From Saccharothrix sp. S26 (lineage in GTDB: Bacteria; Actinomycetota; Actinomycetes; Mycobacteriales; Pseudonocardiaceae), in the NCBI RefSeq assembly GCF_021390395.1, contig NZ_JAJUWT010000021.1:143242-207241 (forward strand): a stretch of DNA of 64,000 nucleotides, read 5' to 3'. The position numbers and the translations under genes were made by a program. Shown piece by piece: positions 53,568 to 62,370 of this stretch. Positions within the stretch are counted from its first letter, which is position 1, and every line of letters begins with the position of its first letter. The notes beneath the pieces are model-generated. The model was not told the DNA's origin, did not search any database, and was given only the letters and a program-made list of their open reading frames with translations.

Positions 53568-54133
53568 ACGCGGTCCTGCGCCTCGCGGCGGGGGCCCTCG
53601 TGTCCATCGCGGTGCCCGCCGCCCTGGCCGTGCTCACCGGTCAACCGCTGCTGTTCCCGTCCCTCGGGCCCACCGCCTACCTGCTGTTCGCCACCCCGAC
53701 CGCGGCGTCGGCCAGCCCGCGCAACGCCCTCGCCGGCCACCTGATCGGCGTGCTCGCCGGCGCGGCGGGCCTGGCCGCGTTCCACCTGTGGCACGAGCCG
53801 CCCGCCCTGGACCACCTGACCTGGCCGCGCGCCGGCGCCGCCGCGCTCGCCCTCACCCTCACGTGCGGCGGCATGGCCTGGTCCGGGATGCCGCACCCGC
53901 CGGCCGGCGCGACCACCCTCATCGTCGCCCTCGGCGTCCTGCGCGCACCGCTGCACCTGGCGGAGATCATGCTCGGCGTGGTCCTGCTGATCGCGGTGGC
54001 CGTGCTGGTCAACCGGCTGACCGGCGTGCCCTGCCCGCTGTGGCGCCCACGACCGCCGGCTGCGACGGCGTCGATTCGCGGTGGTCGGGAATCGCCTGCG
54101 CGCCAAGGCATTCCGCTCGATCGCCGACCCTGA
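53564..54133 (+). CDS. HPP-family membrane protein, nar-operon coupled
   Basis: 189 aa from GTG 53564, overlapping narI by 4 bp. Four hydrophobic helices and both family signatures are present: FPSLGPTAYLLFATP with PRNALAGHLIGVLAG, and the name-giving HPPAGATTLIVALG. HPP proteins in cyanobacteria and chloroplasts have been described as nitrite transporters. Coupling to narI here, with no NarK in the window, makes a nitrite exporter or nitrate/nitrite carrier a good hypothesis. The last ~25 residues are Arg/Pro-rich and probably disordered. Confidence 0.88.
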   Translation: MNAVLRLAAGALVSIAVPAALAVLTGQPLLFPSLGPTAYLLFATPTAASASPRNALAGHLIGVLAGAAGLAAFHLWHEPPALDHLTWPRAGAAALALTLTCGGMAWSGMPHPPAGATTLIVALGVLRAPLHLAEIMLGVVLLIAVAVLVNRLTGVPCPLWRPRPPAATASIRGGRESPARQGIPLDRRP

Positions 54134-54160
54134 ACCGCACCGCTGCCCTACGATGCCGTC

Positions 54161-54763
54161 GTGTCGAAGGCATGGACGGTCGCCGCCCTGTTGGTCCTGA
54201 CCACCGCGTGCCAGTCCGCGGGGACGCCGGATCCCGCCCCCACGCCCTCGGCTGCGTTCCCCAGCGAGCTGGACCGGTCGCCGAACCTCGGCGTCGAGTT
54301 CTGGGAGAACGGCCACCGCGCGCCCCTGAGGGTTCGTGACGGCGTGGTCGAGACGCGGGTGCGCGGCGAGTTCGAGCTCCGCTTCCCCGCGCGGGGCGAC
54401 GATGACTCGCTGATGATCGGGGCATGGACCGACCGGACGATCTTCGTGCTCGAACCGGGGCGCGAGGTGGACCAGGTGCCGTACTTCGTACCCGGCACCG
54501 GGGGAGCCGACGAGCGGTCCGGCCGGATGACCCTGTTCCTGGGCACCGACGTGCACAGCAACCTGGCCGGGGAACGGGTGCGGCCGCACGGGGAGGGGCA
54601 GGAAGAGGTGCTCTTCAAAGCGCTGGAACCACCGGAGGACCTGAACACCGACGCGGTCTACGCGGCGATGCTGATCGACCACGATGACGACGGCGTGATC
54701 GACCCGGACGAGTTCGACTACTTCCGGATCGGGCTCGGTCAGGTGGAGCAACTGCGCCGGTAA
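54161..54763 (+). CDS. Lipoprotein with one EF-hand-like loop
   Basis: 200 aa from GTG 54161. The signal peptide ends in a lipobox (LLVLTTACQS), followed by a Pro/Thr tether. Near the C-terminus, DHDDDGVIDPDEF is a textbook EF-hand calcium loop (D1, D3, D5, G6, I8, E12) next to YFRIGL. No other domain is recognised; the middle is beta-rich (VETRVRGEFELRFPARG). The final 25 bp overlap the end of the convergent TIR-STAND gene. It may sense calcium at the cell surface; no partner is evident. Confidence 0.7.
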   Translation: MSKAWTVAALLVLTTACQSAGTPDPAPTPSAAFPSELDRSPNLGVEFWENGHRAPLRVRDGVVETRVRGEFELRFPARGDDDSLMIGAWTDRTIFVLEPGREVDQVPYFVPGTGGADERSGRMTLFLGTDVHSNLAGERVRPHGEGQEEVLFKALEPPEDLNTDAVYAAMLIDHDDDGVIDPDEFDYFRIGLGQVEQLRR

Positions 54764-57700
54764 GCGTGACCCGGGCCGACGTAGCGGGACCACTCGTCGG
54801 CGGTCAAATCGCGCACGGCGCGTTCGCAGGCCCGCTCGACGGCGCGCGCACGCAGGTCCGGCAACGCGCCCACGTCCCACCGGACGGCCTTGCCGGCGGA
54901 GTCGCCGGTGACCAGCGCCCGGCCGTCGGAGCTGAACGCCAGGGCCGTCACGCGGCCCGGCTCGTGCTCGGCGAGCGGCTGGGCCACGCGGCGCGGCCGC
55001 TCCGGGTCCTGGACGTCCCACAGCTGCACGGTGGTGTTCTCGTCGGCCACGGCCATCGTGCGGCCGTCCGGGCTGAGCGCGACCGCCGTGGCGGTGCCGG
55101 TGGCGGCGACCACGCCGCCGAACTGCTTGGGGTGCTCCCGGTCGGAGAGGTCCCACAGCACCACCTCCTCGCCGGCCGTGGCGAGCAGCGCGTTGTCGCC
55201 GCGGAACGCCCAGCCGAGTGCCTGGTGGTCGCCGAGCGGGGCGATGCGCCGGACGTCGCTCAGCGTGGTGACGTCCCAGAGGGCGAGCGCGGTCGTGTCG
55301 TCGGTGGACGTGGTGGCGACCATCGTCCGGCCGTCGGGGCTGAAACCGGCGCCGTTGCCCCCGTCCACGTCGCGGAGCACGGCCTTGGCGGTCTCGCGCG
55401 GGCGCGACGGGTCCGACACGTCCCACTCGGCGACGGTGAGCGAGTGGCGCTCGGTTTCGGGGTAGGTCTCCTCGTCGGCCGCGGCACGCAGCGTGCGGCC
55501 GTCCGCGCTGAAGGCGAGGCCGGTGACGCGGCCGGGCAGGCCCCGGATCGGCTCCCCGAACCGGGACACCGCCCGGGGATCGGCCACGTCCCACAGCTGG
55601 ACCGTGTCGTTCTCGCCGCCGGTGGCCAGGAACCGGCCGTCCGGGCTGAACGCGGCGGCGGTGATGAACATCCCGTGCGGCAGCTCCCGGTTCCGGTCGG
55701 CCGAGCCCGCGCCGGCGGGCCACAGCCAACCGGAGCGCGTGCGCTCCACCGTGAACAGCGACCCGTCACCCGGTCGGAACAGCGCGAGCGCGATGCCGCC
55801 GCGGTGACCGGTGACGGGCTCGCCGACCCGGGTGGGCTGGAACGGGTCGGTGGTGCGCCACAGGATCACGCGGTGGTCGGCGCTCGCGGTGGCGAACCGC
55901 GTCCCGTCGGCGGTGAACGCGACCTCCTCGACCGCGCCGTCGTGGTCGGTCAGCGGCAGGCCGACCCGGCGGGGCGCGGCGGGCGCGGTGACGTCCCACA
56001 GCACCACCGTCCGGTCACCGCTCGCGATCGCCAGCGTCCGGCCGTCGGGGGAGAACGTCACGTCCCGCACGGCCTGGCCCCGCATCGTGATGGGGCCGCC
56101 CAGCGCGGCGGGTCTGGCCGGGTCGCGCACGTCGAACAACCGCACCGCGCCGGGCGTGCCGTCCGTGCGCCCGCGATCGGTGGCGACGGCCAGCGTGGCG
56201 CCGTCCTCGTCGAACGCGACCGATGTCGCCTCCTGCTCCGCGCCGAGGGCGACGCGGCCCACCTCGACCGGGTGGGCGGGGTCGCCGACGTCGAACAACG
56301 CGACGTCGGCACCCTGCTCCGCGGTGGCCGCGACGATCCGGCCGTCGGGGCTGAACGCCACGTCGCTGTGGGTGTCGAACTTCCGGACCGGCGTGCTCAG
56401 CCTGCGCGGCTGCCCACCGGAGCCGACGTCCCACAGGACCAGTCCGCCGTTGGTGGTGGCGAGGGTGCGGCCGTCGGGGCTGAACGCGATGCCGAGGCTT
56501 CCCGGGCGGACCAGGCCCAACGCGCTGGGGTCCGCCGACCCGGCGAGCCGGCCGTCGGTGAGCAGGGTGTGCCGCTTCACGGGGTTCCCGGGGTCGCCGA
56601 CGTCCCACAGGATGGCCTCGGCGTTGCTCAGCGTCGCCAGGGTGCGGCCGTCCGGGCTGAACGCGGCCGCGAGCACCCAGTTCGAGTGGTCGCGCAGCGG
56701 CGGGCCGAGCTGCCGGGGCGGGGCGTCCGGGTCGCCGACGTCCCACAGGCGCACGGTGTGGTCGACGGTGTCACCACTGGCCATCAGCCGCCCGTCGGGG
56801 CTCAGCGCCACGGTCGCGACGGGCGTGGTGTGGCCGGCCGCGCTGGACAGGTAGTTGTGGGTGGCGAGGGTCTTGGTGAGGCTCGCGGCCGCCTGCCCGT
56901 CCGGGGAGATCGCCTGCGCGGCCAGCGCCAGGCGCAACGCCAGTCGCGGGTTGGTCTCGCGGACCTCGTCGGACTGAAGGATCAGGCTGCGCACGGTCGC
57001 GGCGTCGCGTTCGGCCGCGGCGACGTCCGCCTGCCGGACCGCGATCAGCGCGCCGATCAGCGCGAGCACGGCCAGCGCGGCCAACGCCGAGGTGAACCCG
57101 ACCCGGCGTCGACGTGCCCGCCGCCGGGTGGCGTCGGCGCGGGCGCGACTGGCGGCCAGGAACCGCGCCGCGTCGTCGTCGATCTCCACGACCGGTGCGT
57201 CACGGGGCAGCTCGGCCAGCCGGTCGGCGTCCCACAGGTAGGTCTCGCTGCGGTCGGCGGCGACCCAGTCGGCCGCGGCGCGCTCGATCACCCGCGCGGT
57301 GCGCAGCGCCGAGCTGTGCTCGGTGAGCAGCTCGTCCAGCGGCGGCCACGCCGTGAGCAGCGCTTCGTGCGCGAGCCCGACCTGGTCGCCGTCCACCGTG
57401 AGCAACCGGTGGTCGACGAACACCTCCAAAGCCGCGCGCACGTCGGCCGGCAGCGACTCGGTGACCACGCGCCGCTGCGTGCGCCGGTCGTTGTCGTCCA
57501 ACGTGACCAGCCGGAACAGCCCGGTCAGCACCTCGCGCTCGGTGAGGCCGCTGCGTCGCACCGCCGTGGCCAGCGCGTGGTCGGCCCGGCTGGCCAGCAC
57601 CGCGTGCAGCGCCGTGAGGTGCCGGTAGCCCGACTGCGCGGCCAGCGCGTCGTAGTCGGCGAGGCCGATCGCGTCGCCGCGGGTGCGGTCCTGCGCGAGC

Positions 57701-58845
57701 TGTTGCAGCGCGAAGGCCAGCAACGGCAGCGCCTCGCCGCTCGCGGTGTCGCCCACCAGCCGGGCGACCAGCTCGGGCCGCATCCGCAGGCCGGCGATCG
57801 AGGCGGGTTCGGCGATGGCGAGCTGGAGCATGTCCCGGCGCAGCGGCCCGAGCAGGAAGGGCTCGACCCGACCGAGTTCGCCCAACCCGCCGAGGTCGTC
57901 CAGGAACTCCGAGCGCAGGGTGATCACCACCTTGGCGCTGCCGCCGTCCAGCGCGTGCCGCAGCAACCGGCCCAGCCGTGCGCGTTGCCCGTCGTCGGCG
58001 CGGGTGAACAGCTCCTCGCCCTGGTCGACGGGGATGAGCAGTCGCGTGCGGCGCGGCCCGTCGGTCAGCAGTTCCTCGGTGAGGTGGCGCAGGCCGTGGT
58101 CGGCGGTGAGCCGGTCGCGGACCTCGTCGAGCCGCCACGTGAGCCCGTGCCGACGGGCGGTGGTGGTGACCGCCCGGGCCAGCGCGGACACCGGGTCGTC
58201 ACCGGGCTGCCACGGCGTGAGGCAGAGCCAGTCACCGAGTGCCGGCACCAGCCCGGCCCGCAGCAGCGACGACTTGCCGCACCCGGACGGCCCCGTCACG
58301 GCCACCACGTCCCGCCCGGCGTCGGCGCGCACGCGGGCGGCCAGCTCCCTGGTCTCGTGCGCCCGGCCGAAGAACAGGCCGGTCAGCTCCTCGGTGAACG
58401 GCTCCAGGCCGGGGTACGGGTTGTCGCCGTCGCGCCACTCCCGCGCGCCGCCCGCGTCGATGCGCCGGAGCGTGGCCAGCAGCCACGACCTCGCCTCGGC
58501 GGGGTCGCGCCCGAGGTCGCTGTGCTGCTGGCGGTCCAGCAGCGGGTGCGGCTCCGGCGTGGTCCGCAGCGGCAGGATGCGGGAGCCGAGCGAGTCGGCG
58601 ATCGCGATCTCCGCCGTGCACCACGTCGAGCGCAGGTACGCGGGGGTCAGCAGGCACACGACGGCGTCGCCGCGCCGCAGCTCCCGGTACAGCCGCGGTT
58701 TCCAGTCCTCGCCCAGCTCGATGCCCCGCCGCCGGTCGCGGTCGAGGAACACGTCGTGCCCGGCGTCACGCAGCCACGCGAACACCTCGTCGGCCAGCTC
58801 GCGGTCCGGCGTGGCGTAGCTGAGGAAGACCTTGGCCACCGACAC
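54739..58845 (-). CDS. TIR-STAND NTPase-WD40 protein
   Basis: 1368 aa from GTG 58845. Residues 4-100 are a TIR domain (KVFLSYATPDRELADEVFAW) with the predicted NADase Glu in STWCTAEI. The STAND NTPase spans about 140-570, with Walker A GPSGCGKSS near 185 and NPYPGLEPFTEE, GLFFGRAHE just before it. A single membrane-like helix (ALAALAVLALIGALIAV, about 580-600) precedes ~14 WD40 repeats (LWDVGDP-type), enough for two propellers, and an ACERAVRDLTADEWSRYVG tail. It resembles bacterial NLR-like defence or stress sensors that deplete NAD+ on activation; that role is inference. It ends overlapping the EF-hand lipoprotein gene. Confidence 0.9.
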   Translation of the reverse strand: MSVAKVFLSYATPDRELADEVFAWLRDAGHDVFLDRDRRRGIELGEDWKPRLYRELRRGDAVVCLLTPAYLRSTWCTAEIAIADSLGSRILPLRTTPEPHPLLDRQQHSDLGRDPAEARSWLLATLRRIDAGGAREWRDGDNPYPGLEPFTEELTGLFFGRAHETRELAARVRADAGRDVVAVTGPSGCGKSSLLRAGLVPALGDWLCLTPWQPGDDPVSALARAVTTTARRHGLTWRLDEVRDRLTADHGLRHLTEELLTDGPRRTRLLIPVDQGEELFTRADDGQRARLGRLLRHALDGGSAKVVITLRSEFLDDLGGLGELGRVEPFLLGPLRRDMLQLAIAEPASIAGLRMRPELVARLVGDTASGEALPLLAFALQQLAQDRTRGDAIGLADYDALAAQSGYRHLTALHAVLASRADHALATAVRRSGLTEREVLTGLFRLVTLDDNDRRTQRRVVTESLPADVRAALEVFVDHRLLTVDGDQVGLAHEALLTAWPPLDELLTEHSSALRTARVIERAAADWVAADRSETYLWDADRLAELPRDAPVVEIDDDAARFLAASRARADATRRRARRRRVGFTSALAALAVLALIGALIAVRQADVAAAERDAATVRSLILQSDEVRETNPRLALRLALAAQAISPDGQAAASLTKTLATHNYLSSAAGHTTPVATVALSPDGRLMASGDTVDHTVRLWDVGDPDAPPRQLGPPLRDHSNWVLAAAFSPDGRTLATLSNAEAILWDVGDPGNPVKRHTLLTDGRLAGSADPSALGLVRPGSLGIAFSPDGRTLATTNGGLVLWDVGSGGQPRRLSTPVRKFDTHSDVAFSPDGRIVAATAEQGADVALFDVGDPAHPVEVGRVALGAEQEATSVAFDEDGATLAVATDRGRTDGTPGAVRLFDVRDPARPAALGGPITMRGQAVRDVTFSPDGRTLAIASGDRTVVLWDVTAPAAPRRVGLPLTDHDGAVEEVAFTADGTRFATASADHRVILWRTTDPFQPTRVGEPVTGHRGGIALALFRPGDGSLFTVERTRSGWLWPAGAGSADRNRELPHGMFITAAAFSPDGRFLATGGENDTVQLWDVADPRAVSRFGEPIRGLPGRVTGLAFSADGRTLRAAADEETYPETERHSLTVAEWDVSDPSRPRETAKAVLRDVDGGNGAGFSPDGRTMVATTSTDDTTALALWDVTTLSDVRRIAPLGDHQALGWAFRGDNALLATAGEEVVLWDLSDREHPKQFGGVVAATGTATAVALSPDGRTMAVADENTTVQLWDVQDPERPRRVAQPLAEHEPGRVTALAFSSDGRALVTGDSAGKAVRWDVGALPDLRARAVERACERAVRDLTADEWSRYVGPGHAYRRSCST

Positions 58846-59043
58846 CCCCGGACGACCACCAGTTGCCCCACCGATCGTAGTGGGGCGGGCACGCGCGGGA
58901 CGCGGTTCGCCGAGATCGGTGGAGATCTGCGCGCGGCGGCATGGTTGCCTGTCGGGCCGTGATCGGCGGGGGCCGGCCGCGGGTTCGCGGTGGTCGTCGG
59001 GGGCCGCCGGTTCGCCGACCCGCTGTTCGCGGCGGCCCGCCGC

Positions 59044-60051
59044 CTACTCGCGGTGGTCGTCGGGGCGGTTCGGGTGGGCGCGCAGGGAGCCGGCGTGTGC
59101 CCGGGCCGACGGGTCGCGGCGGGTCTTGATCAGGCTGGCCACGGTCACCACGACCAGGACCACCACGATCACGCCGAGGCTGACCGGGGTCGGGATCTCG
59201 GGCACGCGGTCGTCGAGGTCGACGTGGGCCCAGTGCAGGATCAGCTTGACGCCGATGAACGCCAGGATCAGCGCGAGCCCGGTCGACAGGTACACCAGCC
59301 GGTCGAGCAGGCCCTTGACGAGGAAGAACAACGCCCGCAGGCCGAGCAGGGCGAACGCGTTCGCGGTGAAGACGATGTAGGGCTCCTCGGTCACGCCGAA
59401 CACCGCGGGGATGGAGTCCAGCGCGAACAGCAGGTCCACCCCGCCGATGGCCACCAGCACGACGAACAGCGGCGTGGCCACGCGCCTGCCGTCGACCTTG
59501 GTGAGGATCCGGCCGCCGACGTAGTCGTCGGTCAGCGGCAGGATCCGGCGCGCGGTCCTGACCACCACGTTGTTCTCGATGTCCGGGTCCTCGTCGCGGT
59601 GCCGGAACAGCTGCACGGCGGTGAAGATCAGCAGCAGGCCGAACAGCAGGAACATGAACGAGAACAGGGCCAGCAGCGTGGCCCCGACCGCGATGAACGC
59701 CGCGCGCATGAGCAGCGCGAGCACGATCCCGAAGGTCAGCACCTTGTGCTGATGCTCCTCGGGCACGGCGAACGTGGTCATGATGATCACGAAGACGAAC
59801 AGGTTGTCGACCGACAGGCTCTTCTCGACGATGTACCCGGCGAAGTACTCGGTGCCGAACTCGCCGCCGTGCGCCGACCAGAGCCAGACGCCGAACCCGA
59901 CGGCGACGAGGATGTAGAAGATCGACCAGAGGCTCGCTTCCCGGAACCCCACCCGGTGTGGTCGCGCCGCGGCGAGGGCCAGGTCCACCGCCAGGAGCAG
60001 CACGATGAACGCGATGGTGACCGTCCACGTCAGACCGCTGAGCTGCAGCAC
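59044..60051 (-). CDS. TerC/Alx-family membrane protein
   Basis: 335 aa from GTG 60051; an upstream ATG at 60153 adds a non-hydrophobic Arg-rich stretch and is less likely. Nine or so hydrophobic helices carry the TerC metal-site motifs EKSLSVDNLFVFVI and ALDSIPAVFGVTEEPYIVFTANAFA. Family members (Alx, MeeF, TerC) export manganese or other divalent metals, often coupled to metalloprotein secretion or tellurite resistance. The C-terminal tail is His/Arg-rich (HPNRPDDHRE). I did not identify a yybP-ykoY riboswitch upstream. Confidence 0.93.
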   Translation of the reverse strand: MLQLSGLTWTVTIAFIVLLLAVDLALAAARPHRVGFREASLWSIFYILVAVGFGVWLWSAHGGEFGTEYFAGYIVEKSLSVDNLFVFVIIMTTFAVPEEHQHKVLTFGIVLALLMRAAFIAVGATLLALFSFMFLLFGLLLIFTAVQLFRHRDEDPDIENNVVVRTARRILPLTDDYVGGRILTKVDGRRVATPLFVVLVAIGGVDLLFALDSIPAVFGVTEEPYIVFTANAFALLGLRALFFLVKGLLDRLVYLSTGLALILAFIGVKLILHWAHVDLDDRVPEIPTPVSLGVIVVVLVVVTVASLIKTRRDPSARAHAGSLRAHPNRPDDHRE

Positions 60052-60639
60052 CCGTCCACAGTAGACCAGAGCCGCCCGCCTCGGCACGTCCACGCGGGTG
60101 CCGGCGACCCGGCGGATCGTGCTCCGGGCGGTCTCGGGCACGTCCCCGGGCAAGGGTCGTCAATGTCCGAAGAATGCTTTTCCCGGTATCGCCGGACCCC
60201 GGCGGGGCGTCGCGTTGTTCACATGTATGACCGGTGCGGGCCGGAGTTGTTCACAAGTATGATCGGGCCGCATTGTTCGCCGAAGTTCCAGGGCGGCCAA
60301 GTGGTCCAAGGGCACCCGTCTGACCTGCATCTTCGGGTGATTCGATACCGTCGCCGAAGCCGTGGTCGCGGATTTGGTCGTTGACCGGGCAGGGTGGACC
60401 TCATAACATTCGGCGGGCACACGGTTTGTTGTCCGAATGGCGCAACGAAGCACCAGGGGGCACCTTGTTCGTCGCCTTCCGTCGACCGCGTCGTGCCGCG
60501 GTGGACGCGCCCTGACGTCTTTCTCGTCCGTCGGGGTCGCCTTCGCGCGCCACACCACCGATCGGATGCCCGCACCGCCGCGCTCCTCGGGCTCCGGTCG
60601 AGCACCTCCTCCTGATCAGCGTCGAGAAGCGGAGTCGTC
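60052..60639. other. Intergenic region between the terC-like and pectate lyase genes
   Basis: 588 bp without a convincing gene. Several short frames on both strands lack ribosome sites and have poor codon usage. It contains the paired 20-nt direct repeats at 60215-60266 and presumably both divergent promoters. Confidence 0.6.
60215..60266. repeat. Paired 20-nt direct repeat, 32 bp apart
   Basis: ttgttcacatgtatgaccgg (60215-60234) and ttgttcacaagtatgatcgg (60247-60266) match at 18 of 20 positions, and a third partial attgttcgcc follows at 60273. The spacing of 32 bp is about three helical turns, as expected for a dimer-pair operator. It lies 164 bp upstream of the TerC-like start on the minus strand and 374 bp upstream of the pectate lyase. 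Confidence 0.6.
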
Positions 60640-62370
60640 ATGGGTACACCGGAGCAGCCTGCCGCCACGCGGACGAGAAGACCGCGTGGCGTCCGCAGGG
60701 GACTGATCGCGGCGGCCGCGGCGGGCGCGCTGGCCGTCACGCTCGCGGCGTGGCCGAGCGCCGCGCCCGCGAACGCGGCGGTCGGCGCGGGCACGTACAC
60801 GGTGAAGAACGCCGGCAGCGGGCAGTGCCTCGACGCGCCGAGCGCGACGAGCGGGGTGCAGCTCCAGCAGCAGGCGTGCGTCGGCGGCGGCGACCAGGAG
60901 TGGACGTTGACCGCGGTCAGCGGCGGCTACCGCATCACGTCGGCGGTCGGCGGCCTGTGCGTCGGCGTGCGCGACGCGTCCACCAGCGCGGGCAAGCCGA
61001 TCCAGTTGGAGACGTGCACCGGGTCCTCCAGCCAGACCTGGGCCGTGACCGCCAGCGGCGGCAACTACCGCGTGGTCAACGCCAACGGCGGCAAGTGCGC
61101 GAACATCAAGGACGGCTCCACCGCGGCCGGTGCGTTGGTGCAGACCAACTCCTGCGACGGCGCCGCCACCAAGCAGTGGACGTTCACCCCGACCAACGGC
61201 GGCCCGACGTCGACCACCACCACCACGACCACGACCACGACCACGACGACCACGACGACGACCACCACCACGTCGAACCCGCCGGCTTCGGCGTTGTACG
61301 TGGCGCCGAACGGCACCGACAGCGCGGCGGGCACGGTGTCCGAGCCGACGACGTTGACCTCGGCGATCAGCCGCATCACGCCCGGCGGCACGATCCTGCT
61401 GCGGGGCGGCACCTACCGGTTCTCGCAGACCGTCACCATCCCCCAGGGCAACAACGGCACGGCGGGCGACCGCACGGAGTTGTTCGCCCACCCCGGTGAG
61501 ACGCCGGTGCTGAACTTCTCGGCGCAGGCGGAGGACCCGGCCAACCGCGGGCTGGCGGTGAACGGGAACTACTGGCACGTGAAGGGGATCGTGGTCGAGC
61601 GGGCCGGTGACAACGGCATCTTCATCGGCGGCAGCAACAACATCTTCGAGCGGACCGTGACGCGGTTCAACCGCGACACCGGTCTGCAACTGTCGCGGAT
61701 GCTGTCCACCACGCCGAAGGACCAGTGGCCGTCGAACAACCTGATCCTGAGCGCGGAGTCGCACGACAACGCCGACTCCGACGGCGAGGACGCCGACGGG
61801 TTCGCCGCCAAGCTGACCTCCGGTCCCGGCAACGTGTTCCGCTACGCCGTGGCGCACAACAACATCGACGACGGCTGGGACCTCTACACCAAGACCGACA
61901 CCGGCCCCATCGGCGCGGTCACCATCGAGGACTCCCTGGCCTACGAGAACGGCACCCTGAGCAACGGCGGCCAGGCCGGCAACGGCGACCGCAACGGCTA
62001 CAAGCTCGGCGGCGAGGACATCGGCGTCAACCACGTCATCCGCCGCAACATCGCCTACGACAACGGCAAGCACGGCTTCACCTACAACCGCAACCTCGGC
62101 TCCATGACCGTGTCGAACAACATCAGCATCGACAACGCCGAGCGCAACTTCAACTTCGACGGCGGCTCCTCGGTCTTCCGCTACAACACCTCGTGCCGCA
62201 GCGGCAGCGGCACGAACGACAAGACCACCGGCGACGCCGACGGCACCAACCAGTTCTGGACGGGCAGCAACGGTTCCCGCTGCGCTTCCTACACCGGTGC
62301 CCTGGCCTGGTCCTACGCCTCCGACGGCCGCCTGGCCGTCACCTTCGGCGGCAAGCCCGTCACCCCGTAA
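60640..62370 (+). CDS. Secreted PL9-type pectate lyase with ricin-B lectin domain
   Basis: 576 aa from ATG 60640 (aagcggag upstream). The signal is long and Arg-rich with a possible twin-arginine motif (RRGLIAAAAAGALAVTLAA). A ricin-B lectin domain spans about 48-185 (NAGSGQCLDAPSATSGVQLQ, KQWTF-type QxW repeats). Then come exactly 20 consecutive threonines (DNA 61213-61272) and a right-handed beta-helix of PL9 type (ALYVAPNGTDSAAGTVSEPT, GGTILLRGGTYRFSQTVTIP, SHDNADSDGEDADGFAAK). PL9 enzymes cleave pectate with calcium and a lysine base. It is exported for plant-cell-wall breakdown. A strong hairpin follows at 62382-62427. Confidence 0.92.
   Translation: MGTPEQPAATRTRRPRGVRRGLIAAAAAGALAVTLAAWPSAAPANAAVGAGTYTVKNAGSGQCLDAPSATSGVQLQQQACVGGGDQEWTLTAVSGGYRITSAVGGLCVGVRDASTSAGKPIQLETCTGSSSQTWAVTASGGNYRVVNANGGKCANIKDGSTAAGALVQTNSCDGAATKQWTFTPTNGGPTSTTTTTTTTTTTTTTTTTTTTSNPPASALYVAPNGTDSAAGTVSEPTTLTSAISRITPGGTILLRGGTYRFSQTVTIPQGNNGTAGDRTELFAHPGETPVLNFSAQAEDPANRGLAVNGNYWHVKGIVVERAGDNGIFIGGSNNIFERTVTRFNRDTGLQLSRMLSTTPKDQWPSNNLILSAESHDNADSDGEDADGFAAKLTSGPGNVFRYAVAHNNIDDGWDLYTKTDTGPIGAVTIEDSLAYENGTLSNGGQAGNGDRNGYKLGGEDIGVNHVIRRNIAYDNGKHGFTYNRNLGSMTVSNNISIDNAERNFNFDGGSSVFRYNTSCRSGSGTNDKTTGDADGTNQFWTGSNGSRCASYTGALAWSYASDGRLAVTFGGKPVTP
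61213..61272 (+). repeat. Trinucleotide run (acc/acg) encoding 20 threonines
   Basis: Twenty consecutive acc or acg codons form the interdomain linker of the pectate lyase. The alternation is irregular, so this is a coding linker under selection for Thr as much as a microsatellite. It is a probable site of length variation between strains and perhaps of O-glycosylation. Confidence 0.85.

Noticed and set aside
54766..58962. A 1398-codon plus-strand frame antisense to the TIR-STAND gene
   Set aside because: Shadow; the minus-strand product has clear TIR, NTPase and WD40 motifs.
58846..59043. Short direct repeat gcggtggtcgtcgggg at 58987 and 59050
   Set aside because: Only 16 bp and partly in the TerC coding tail; likely chance or a small local duplication.
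60160..60558. Minus-strand 132-codon frame upstream of the TerC-like gene
   Set aside because: Poor codon usage, no ribosome site, and it runs across the paired repeat.
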